Shown: piece by piece, positions 58,559-64,000 of the stretch
How positions within the stretch are numbered: position 1 is the first letter of the stretch
Layout of the letters: each line of letters begins with the position of its first letter
Translations under genes and position numbers: made by a program
Notes under the pieces: generated by a model
Database searches by the model: none
What the model was told of the DNA's origin: nothing
Seen by the model: only the letters and a program-made list of their open reading frames with translations
Assembly: GCA_048499805.1 (NCBI GenBank)
Contig: JASNZF010000005.1
Coordinates: forward strand, 248,001-312,000
Source: JAWXBA01 sp048499805
GTDB lineage: Bacteria; Gemmatimonadota; Gemmatimonadetes; Gemmatimonadales; GWC2-71-9
Direction: 5' to 3'
Length of the DNA stretch: 64,000 nucleotides

Positions 58559-59800
58559 ATGGCTCCCCACGTCCACACCGCCGATCTGCCGGTCCAGGAT
58601 TCCGACCACCGGGTGGCCTTCCTGCTGTCGCTGGCTGCCGGGCTTCACGCCCACGGCACCTCCACGCAGCAGATCGAGGACGCCCTCAACGAGACCTCCT
58701 CCCGGCTGGGGATCATTGCCCAGTTCTTCGTGACCCCGACCTCGCTCTTTGCGGCGTTCGGGCCACAGATCAGCCAGCGCACCTACCTGATGCGGGTGGA
58801 GCCTGGGGACACCGACCTGGGCCGCCTGGCACGCCTCGACGCGGTGGTGGTGGAGGTGCTGGCCGGCCGGATGACACCGGCGGAGGGTGCCGCCGAGATC
58901 GGGAGGATCGGGCAGTCCAGCCCGCCGTACGGTACCCTGGCCACGACCATCGCCTTTGCCGCGGCGAGCGCCGCGGCCTGCCGGTTCCTTGGGGGCGCCC
59001 TCCCCGAGATCGGGGTGGCCACCGTGCTGGGACTGCTCACCGGTGTCCTGGCCATCTTCAGCAACCGGATCCGGGCGGTCCAGCGGGTCTTCACCCCGCT
59101 CGCCTCGTTCCTGGCCGCCGGGCTGGCCGCGGCCGGCGGAGTCTGGATCGGCGGGTACTCCACCTCGATTGCCATGCTGGCCGGTCTCATCGCCCTCCTC
59201 CCGGGGATGATGCTGACCACCGCCATGGCCGAACTCGCCGCCAATCACCTCTCGGCCGGGACCGCCCGACTCTCGGGTGCGTTCATCGTCTTCATCGGCA
59301 TGGGTGTCGGGGTGGCGTTTGGCCAGCGCGTGGCTGTGGGCATTGTCGGCGAGGCGGTCGCGGTCGCGCCCGTCCCGCTGCCAGCCTGGACCCTCTGGGC
59401 CGCACTGGCCGTCGCGGCACTCTCCTTTGCCGTCCTCCTCAAGGCCCTCCCGCGCGACATTCCGTGGATCCTGGTTGGCGGCGTGGTCGGGTTCCTCGGC
59501 TCGCGCGCCGGCAACCTTCTCCTCGGCCCCGAGTTCGGGGTCTTCCTCGGGGCCCTGAGCATCGCGGTGGGCAGCAACCTGCTGGCCCGCTACACCAACC
59601 GGCCCGCGGCCGTCACCCTGGTCCCCGGCACCCTGCTCCTGGTGCCGGGCAGCGTAGGTTTCCGGAGCGTCACCGCCCTGCTGGAACAGGAAGTCATTGC
59701 CGGGGTGGACACCCTCTTCCAGATGCTGCTGCTGGCGATCTCCCTCGTGGCTGGACTGCTCTTTGCCAATCTCGTCGCGCCGGAACGGAGATTGGGGTAA
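58559..59800 (+). CDS. Threonine/serine exporter ThrE-family protein
   Basis: 413 residues combining the ThrE N-terminal domain (DUF1212: RVAFLLSLAAGLHAHGTSTQ, QIEDALNETSSRLGI) and the C-terminal ThrE-like/DUF3815 part (YTNRPAAVTLVPGTLLLVPG). About 10 membrane helices. Family proteins export threonine and serine, and DUF1212 proteins have other reported roles. Start ATG 58559 supported by the -10 box; a frame open to 58340 is rejected. The stop TAA lies right before the GGCAGCGG array. Confidence 0.88.
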   Translation: MAPHVHTADLPVQDSDHRVAFLLSLAAGLHAHGTSTQQIEDALNETSSRLGIIAQFFVTPTSLFAAFGPQISQRTYLMRVEPGDTDLGRLARLDAVVVEVLAGRMTPAEGAAEIGRIGQSSPPYGTLATTIAFAAASAAACRFLGGALPEIGVATVLGLLTGVLAIFSNRIRAVQRVFTPLASFLAAGLAAAGGVWIGGYSTSIAMLAGLIALLPGMMLTTAMAELAANHLSAGTARLSGAFIVFIGMGVGVAFGQRVAVGIVGEAVAVAPVPLPAWTLWAALAVAALSFAVLLKALPRDIPWILVGGVVGFLGSRAGNLLLGPEFGVFLGALSIAVGSNLLARYTNRPAAVTLVPGTLLLVPGSVGFRSVTALLEQEVIAGVDTLFQMLLLAISLVAGLLFANLVAPERRLG

Positions 59801-59977
59801 GGCAGCGGGGCAGTGGGGCAGCGGGGCAGCAGGGTCTATGATCGCGACATGGCCACGGAGTGTCATCCCGAGCGGAGCGAGGGATCTTGCCAGCGCGTCT
59901 ACGAAGTAGCGGTGCGGTAGCGGGGCTCCGCACCCCGAGGGCATGCTCCCTCGCCTGCGGGTCGGGATGACACTCCG
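59801..59977. repeat. Octamer arm, ATGATC and palindromic element copy 3
   Basis: GGCAGCGG/GGCAGTGG units (59801-59830) start at the ThrE stop. ATGATC is at 59838-59843. The palindromic element spans 59858-59977, from GAGTGTCATCCCGAGCGGAG to the inverse GGTCGGGATGACACTCCG. Confidence 0.8.
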
Positions 59978-60046
59978 CCCTGCCGAAGTGCTATCCTTCT
60001 ATCGATACCCCGGTGGCTCGTCGCAACTCACCTTCGGAGAACCCCG

Positions 60047-60553
60047 ATGACGCTCTCCCGCTTCCGCTTCCTGTTCGCCCTCGCCGCCCTCCTTCTTGCG
60101 CCAATGGCGGCCGGTGCCCAGACAGCGGCCCCGGTCACCATCTTCGTGGTGCGACATGCGGAGCGGGCCTCGACGGAAGCGGACTCGCCGTTGAGCGAGG
60201 TCGGGAAGGCCCGGGCCGAGCGGCTGGCGGCAATGCTGGCGAGTGCCGGCGTCACCCACGCCATTAGCACCCAGTTCGTGCGCACGAAGGACACCGTCGC
60301 CCCGCTCGCTGCCCGGATGGGAATCACCCCGGTGGTTGTGGGGGCCAGCGACATGAACGCCCTGATCGCAATGCTGCAGGGCCTGCCGGCCGGATCGAAG
60401 GCCCTCGTGGCGGGGCACAGCAACACTATCAATGTGATCGTGGGACGGCTGACCGGGCAGGAGATCCCGGCGCTGGACGACGCGGAGTACGACCGGCTCT
60501 ATATGGTGACGCTTCAGGGGGGGGTGGGGACGGCGGTCCTGCTGCATTTCTAG
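60047..60553 (+). CDS. Secreted histidine-phosphatase-superfamily protein
   Basis: 168 residues. A signal peptide (FLFALAALLLAPMAAGAQ) is followed by a histidine-phosphatase core. It has the RHAE motif at 36-39 (FVVRHAERASTEAD), DSPLSEVGKARAERL, STQFVRTKDTVAPLAARMGI and the second catalytic His in LVAGHSNTINVIV. It is short for the family and single-domain, like SixA or small periplasmic phosphatases. GGAG lies 9 nt before the ATG and a TATCCT box about 50 nt upstream. A 10 bp inverted repeat follows the gene (60555-60564 with 60613-60622). Confidence 0.85.
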   Translation: MTLSRFRFLFALAALLLAPMAAGAQTAAPVTIFVVRHAERASTEADSPLSEVGKARAERLAAMLASAGVTHAISTQFVRTKDTVAPLAARMGITPVVVGASDMNALIAMLQGLPAGSKALVAGHSNTINVIVGRLTGQEIPALDDAEYDRLYMVTLQGGVGTAVLLHF

Positions 60554-60632
60554 ACAGCGGGAGCCATAAAGACCCGAGCGGGAGAAGCTCCCAGTCCAGC
60601 TTCAGAATGGAGCGGCTCCCGCTTCCCTCCTC

Positions 60633-60712
60633 GCAGTATCCTCTTGCCTCTCACCTCTTACCTCTTTCCTCTCACCTCTCACCTCTTACCTCTCACCTCT
60701 TACCCCTCACCG
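60633..60712. repeat. Pyrimidine heptamer array at the end of the propeller gene
   Basis: CCTCTTGCCTCTCACCTCTT-type units reaching into the stop codon region of the minus-strand propeller lipoprotein. No left partner. Confidence 0.75.
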
Positions 60713-62704
60713 CTTCCCGTCCAGCACCACGTTCCGCACCCCGACCGCCTGGAAGCTCCCGGCCTGGGCGCCGGGTCGCACCGAGAGGAGCAGCTGGTTC
60801 GTGGGGGTGGAGAGCTGCCGCCAGGCGGCGCCGTCGAAGTGCAGGATCACCCCGCCGGCACCGGCCAGGTAGACGTCGCGTGGTCCGGTCCCCCACAGGG
60901 CGCGGAACTCGACCCGGATCGGCACCGCCATCGGGTACCAGCGGACCCCGTCGAACCGCACGACCACGCCGCCGTCGCCGGCGGCAAACAAGTTGGTCGC
61001 GCTGCTGCCCCAGATCGCCCGCAACCGGAACCCGGTGACGGAGCGCATGGCGTTCCAGCCATTGCCCCGGTTCCTCAGGATCAGCCCCTCGTCGCCGACC
61101 GCGTAGCGCTCCTGCGCCGAGAGTCCGAACACCCAGCGCAGGAAGGTGTTGGCGCCCGACTGCTCCGCCACCCAGCCGGAACCGTCCTGGCGCAGGATCT
61201 CGCCGCGATCGCCCACGATCGTGGCGGGGCCACCACCGGGCGGGACCCAGATGCTGCGGAGGATCGCCGTGGTGCCGGACGGCACCCGGTGCCAGGTGCC
61301 GGCGATGCGCCGGACGATGAGCCCCGAGTCGCCGACGGCCACGTAGTCCTGCCCCACGCGGGCGATGGCGTAGAGGTCGCGGTGGCTGGGCACCTCCTCG
61401 CGGACCAGGGTCGCGCCGTCCCGTCGCAGGACCACCCCGCCCGACCCCACGATCAGGTCGTCGGCCACGTCGTACAGGACCGGCGAGGAAATCGCCGCGA
61501 CCCAGCCATCCGTCGCACGGCGCAGGATCGTACCGTTCCAGCCAGCCACTGCGATCCCCGAGGCGCCGGTGCCATGCACGCCGCGGAGATTTTCACCGGT
61601 GGCGCGCTGCGGCACCAGCGACCAGGCGACCCCGTTCCACCGCAGCATCACGCCATTGTTGCCCACCGCCCAGACCTCGCTCGAGTTCCGGCCCCAGACG
61701 CTGAACAGGGAGCCCGGCGTCGGCGAAGCGACCCGACTCCAGAAGGTGCCATTCCAGTGCAGGATTGCGCCCTGCACCCCAACGGCCCAGGCGCTTGCCG
61801 CCGAGCTGCCCCAGATGCTCAGGAGCAGCTCGGGAAAGGGACTTGCCACCGTCCGCCACGCCTGGCCATCCCAGCGCAGGATCAGCCCGTTCTGGCCCAC
61901 GGCCTGGACGTTCCCCGTTGATGAGCCCCAGATCCCCCAGAGCTCGGCCGGCCCCGGCAGCTGCGTCTCCCGCCAGGCCAGCCCATCCCACCGCATCGCC
62001 ACGTCCACGCCCACGATCCAGATCATGTTGGCGTCGAACCCCCAGACCCGGAGCAGGGTGTTGCCGGTCGGCACCGTCACCCGGGTCCAGGTGGACCCGT
62101 CGTACCGGACCACCACCCCGGCGGAGCCGACGGCGTAAACGTTGGTGCGATCACTCCCCCAGATCGAGGTGAGCGTCACCGTGGCGGGCACCGATTCCGG
62201 GGTCCAGGTCACCCCGCCGTCGACGGTGTGGAGGATGGTCCCGCGCTGGCCCGCCGCCCAGCCCTCGAGCGGCGACGCCATCCAGATTCCGAGGAAGGTC
62301 ACGTCGGTCGCCGCGCTGCTGCTCAGTTCCCAGGCGGGGACTGCCATCGGCGCGGGCGCCACCGCGACCACCATCCGGGCCCTGATCCCGTCGACCGTCG
62401 CGGTGATGATCGCCGTCCCGCTGCCGGTCGCGGTAACCACCCCGGTGCTCGAAACCGTCGCGACATCGCTGGCCGAACTGCTCCAGGCGGCGGGGCGATC
62501 GTGGACCGCCACGCTGTCGCGGTCGAAGGCGACGGCATCGAGGGATAGCGAGGCGCCGGGCCGCAGGTAAGCGGTGGCCGGGATGATGGCGGCGCTGGCG
62601 GTCACTCCCGAGGGCCCGGGAGAGGTGGGACCGTCGCCACATCCCGCAAGAGCGGCCAGCAGCACCGCCGCGAGGGTGATGGTCCGCCGCCGTGGCCCGC
62701 TCAT
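60707..62704 (-). CDS. Lipoprotein with Ig-like domain and beta-propeller repeats
   Basis: 665 residues. Lipoprotein signal LAAVLLAALAGC (Cys22). A BIG2-type Ig-like domain (about 35-125) contains VATVSSTGVVTATGSGTAII. A long region of about a dozen repeats follows, on the pattern IWGSSxxNVxAVGxxGxIxR-WDGxxW (for example TSIWGSDRTNVYAVGSAGVV, LWGIWGSSTGNVQAVGQNGL, RAIWGSSATNLFAAGDGGVV). This looks like one or two beta-propellers of the kind seen in photosynthesis-assembly-factor/YCF48-like and other secreted proteins. The ligand is unknown. The ATG overlaps the SDR stop (ATGA). Confidence 0.8.
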   Translation of the reverse strand: MSGPRRRTITLAAVLLAALAGCGDGPTSPGPSGVTASAAIIPATAYLRPGASLSLDAVAFDRDSVAVHDRPAAWSSSASDVATVSSTGVVTATGSGTAIITATVDGIRARMVVAVAPAPMAVPAWELSSSAATDVTFLGIWMASPLEGWAAGQRGTILHTVDGGVTWTPESVPATVTLTSIWGSDRTNVYAVGSAGVVVRYDGSTWTRVTVPTGNTLLRVWGFDANMIWIVGVDVAMRWDGLAWRETQLPGPAELWGIWGSSTGNVQAVGQNGLILRWDGQAWRTVASPFPELLLSIWGSSAASAWAVGVQGAILHWNGTFWSRVASPTPGSLFSVWGRNSSEVWAVGNNGVMLRWNGVAWSLVPQRATGENLRGVHGTGASGIAVAGWNGTILRRATDGWVAAISSPVLYDVADDLIVGSGGVVLRRDGATLVREEVPSHRDLYAIARVGQDYVAVGDSGLIVRRIAGTWHRVPSGTTAILRSIWVPPGGGPATIVGDRGEILRQDGSGWVAEQSGANTFLRWVFGLSAQERYAVGDEGLILRNRGNGWNAMRSVTGFRLRAIWGSSATNLFAAGDGGVVVRFDGVRWYPMAVPIRVEFRALWGTGPRDVYLAGAGGVILHFDGAAWRQLSTPTNQLLLSVRPGAQAGSFQAVGVRNVVLDGKR

Positions 62705-63573
62705 GGTCGCCGCTCCCCGAAGCGCCGGAGCACCGCCAGCATCATCCGGTCACGCATCCGGTCCGGGAGCAGGGTCCCGAGGAGCACCCGCAGCCGGGCC
62801 TGCTTCCCCACGACATACCGGGTCCGTGGCTCGGGCGAGAGCGCCGCGTCCTGCACCGCGTCGGCCACCACCTCGGCAGGCGAGGCCCGGGCCACCGCGG
62901 GAAGCAGGATCCGGCGCATCGCCTCCATCGACCGGCCATACAGGTGGACGGCCTCGGGCGGGAACTCCGCCTGCATCGCCATGGCGTCGGCTTCGCTCTT
63001 GGACCAGATCGGGGTCTGGATCACCCCGGGCTCGATCAGGATCACCTCGATCCCCCAGGGCGCAAGTTCCACCCGCAGCGAGTCGGTGAGCCCCTCGAGC
63101 GCATGCTTGGAGGCCGCGTACGCCCCGACGAACGGGTTGGCGACGAGACCGGAAATGGAGCCGATGTTGATGATCCGGCCGCGGGCCGTGCGGATCATGG
63201 GCAGGAACGCCTGGGTCACGCCGAGGAGGCCCACGACGTTGACTTCCTGGACCCGGCGGAAGACCTCCAGGGGAAGGAACTCCAGTGGCCCGGCTGCCGC
63301 GATCCCGGCATTGTTGACGAGGATGTCGAGGCCGCGGTCGCCCACCTCCGCCGCGACCGCTTCCCGGGCCGCCGCCACCTCCTCCGGCCGGGTGACGTCA
63401 AGCTGCAGCGCGCGGATCCGCCCATCTCCCGCTGCCTCCACGCGGCTCGCATCGGCCGCCGTGCGCACCCCCGCGAGCACCCGGTAGCCCAGCCGTGCCA
63501 GTCGCTCGGCGGAGACAAAGCCGATGCCGGTGGAGGCCCCGGTGATCAGCGCAGTCGGGAGGGAGGAAGACAT
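62701..63573 (-). CDS. Short-chain dehydrogenase/reductase
   Basis: 290 residues of the classical SDR fold. NAD(P)-binding TGASTGIG (ALITGASTGIGFVSAERL), NNAG in DILVNNAGIAAAGPLEF, catalytic Ser in IINIGSISGLVANPF and the YxxxK motif in GAYAASKHALEGLTDSLRVE. An Arg after the first strand (GVRTAADASR) suggests NADPH. The substrate is unknown; the C-terminal region (EPRTRYVVGKQARLRVLLGT) is like retinol/steroid-type SDRs. First gene of a two-gene unit with the propeller lipoprotein. TACATT-CCAGC-ATG indicates a leaderless start. Confidence 0.9.
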   Translation of the reverse strand: MSSSLPTALITGASTGIGFVSAERLARLGYRVLAGVRTAADASRVEAAGDGRIRALQLDVTRPEEVAAAREAVAAEVGDRGLDILVNNAGIAAAGPLEFLPLEVFRRVQEVNVVGLLGVTQAFLPMIRTARGRIINIGSISGLVANPFVGAYAASKHALEGLTDSLRVELAPWGIEVILIEPGVIQTPIWSKSEADAMAMQAEFPPEAVHLYGRSMEAMRRILLPAVARASPAEVVADAVQDAALSPEPRTRYVVGKQARLRVLLGTLLPDRMRDRMMLAVLRRFGERRP

Positions 63574-63578
63574 GCTGG

Positions 63579-63584
63579 AATGTA
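63579..63584 (-). promoter_or_regulatory. -10 box for leaderless SDR gene
   Basis: TACATT on the minus strand followed by CCAGC and ATG (63573), the same layout as fprA (TATATTCCAGCATG). Confidence 0.6.
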
Positions 63585-63591
63585 CCGGAAA

Positions 63592-63785
63592 GGAGCGAGA
63601 AGGGAGAAGCGGGTCGGCGGGTCGGCGGGTCGGCGGGTCGGCGGGTCGGCGGGTCGGCGGGTCGGCGGGTCCGAAGATGCTGCACCTGCCACGGAATCGC
63701 CAACCCCCGACACCCCTAGCCCCTAGCCCCTAGCCCCTAGTCCCTAGTCCAGAGTCCCTAGCCCCCAGCCCCAAATCCCCATTCC
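63592..63785. repeat. Bracketed arrays upstream of the SDR gene
   Basis: Left arm GAGAAGG then about eight GGGTCGGC octamers (63592-63670), 41 bp core, right arm CCCTAGC/CCCTAGT heptamers then CCCCATTCCC (63712-63785), reaching the stop of the next minus-strand gene. Confidence 0.8.
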
Positions 63786-63788
63786 CTG

Positions 63789-64000
63789 CTACCTCACCCC
63801 CACCTGCTTTCGCACCACGCGCACCCCGTCCGAGAGCTGGATGTCGAGCTGGCTGGCGTTGGAGAAGAGGGTGACCGCCCCGCCGCGGGCAAACGACAGG
63901 ATCTCGCCCGTGGCGGCGTCGCGAACCAGGGCCATCGGGTGCCGGCTGGCATCCCAGGTCACCTGGCGCCGGCCGGGAATCGGCATCTGGGCTACCGGGT
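63789..64000 (-). CDS. C-terminal end of an unidentified protein (partial)
   Basis: The last 69 or so codons of a minus-strand gene whose start is beyond the window. The end reads VTWDASRHPMALVRDAATGE, then ILSFARGGAVTLFSNASQLD and VRVVRKQVGVR. The frame stays open to base 64000, so the in-frame ATG at 63986 is probably internal. The beta-rich look and the TGEILSFARGG segment suggest a C-terminal beta-sandwich domain of a larger secreted or surface protein; no family is assigned. Confidence 0.55.
   Translation of the reverse strand, partial: PVAQMPIPGRRQVTWDASRHPMALVRDAATGEILSFARGGAVTLFSNASQLDIQLSDGVRVVRKQVGVR

Noticed and set aside
60555..60622. Terminator after the histidine-phosphatase gene
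   Set aside because: The 10 bp arms AGCGGGAGCC/GGCTCCCGCT are perfect but 48 nt apart with no T-tract, so it is mentioned with the gene rather than listed as a terminator.
1..64000. tRNA, rRNA or prophage genes
   Set aside because: Inspection of all the larger spacers shows no tRNA-like cloverleaf or TTCRANY-containing arms, no rRNA, and no integrase or capsid genes. A tRNAscan run could still find one that I missed.

Overview
This is a very G+C-rich chromosomal window (I estimate about 70%) from a Gram-negative bacterium. It carries outer-membrane assembly genes (TamA/TamB), an MsbA-type lipid exporter, a heptosyltransferase-like enzyme and several lipoproteins. The informational gene order, the many overlapping start and stop codons and the frequent leaderless starts fit Gemmatimonadota best. 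That placement is inference; no rRNA or tRNA gene is present to confirm it. No phage or plasmid module is seen.

Layout. 0.2-4.5 kb: cell-envelope glycosylation and lipid export. 4.5-19.7 kb: a long plus-strand housekeeping run, yebC-ruvC-ruvA-(small zinc ribbon)-ruvB-queA-tgt-yajC-def-fmt-thiE/tenI-thiS-thiG-rsmB-PASTA protein-rpe, then tlpA-tsaD-lgt, interrupted by one minus-strand four-helix-bundle gene. 19.9-22.0 kb: a Fur-box-controlled cytochrome c/FTR1 iron permease. 22.1-33.8 kb: a dense minus-strand operon reading tamA-tamB-lipid kinase-degenerate enhancer-binding regulator-zinc finger-NlpC/P60-HAD-membrane protein-acpS. 33.9-39.8 kb: PBP4-type dacB, ferredoxin-NADP reductase, cobalamin adenosyltransferase, aroB and an RpoD-family sigma factor. 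39.9-45.7 kb: glcDEF, a HAD phosphatase and ygfZ. 45.8-64 kb: accessory material. It includes a cytidylate-kinase-like protein, an MFS exporter, a REP-associated transposase with its REP palindromes, a bacterial relative of the animal CEMIP/TMEM2 hyaluronidases, a BON-MscS channel with a one-base frameshift, a CotH-like/DUF4956 pair, an M48 protease, a ThrE-type exporter, a histidine phosphatase, a propeller lipoprotein and an SDR.

The most unusual feature is a genome-wide style of repeat. Short arrays of 7- or 8-base units form pairs in which the purine/G-rich array always lies to the left and a pyrimidine/C-rich array to the right, usually around a 45-170 bp core. I count about a dozen pairs plus several single arms. 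Nine pairs have arms of the same repeat family, so they could fold into long hairpins. Many arrays begin at a gene's stop codon, and several end exactly at the -10 element of the next gene. Octamer-type arrays, which have no stop codon in any frame, have also entered three conserved genes (queA, tgt, glcF) in frame. Some arrays are joined to a conserved palindromic element of about 115-120 bp. Separate repeats are a 206 bp element with perfect 25 bp terminal inverted repeats and the REP palindromes beside the transposase.

A second recurring signal is a TANNNT -10 box placed 5-8 nt before the start codon at eight genes, implying leaderless mRNAs.
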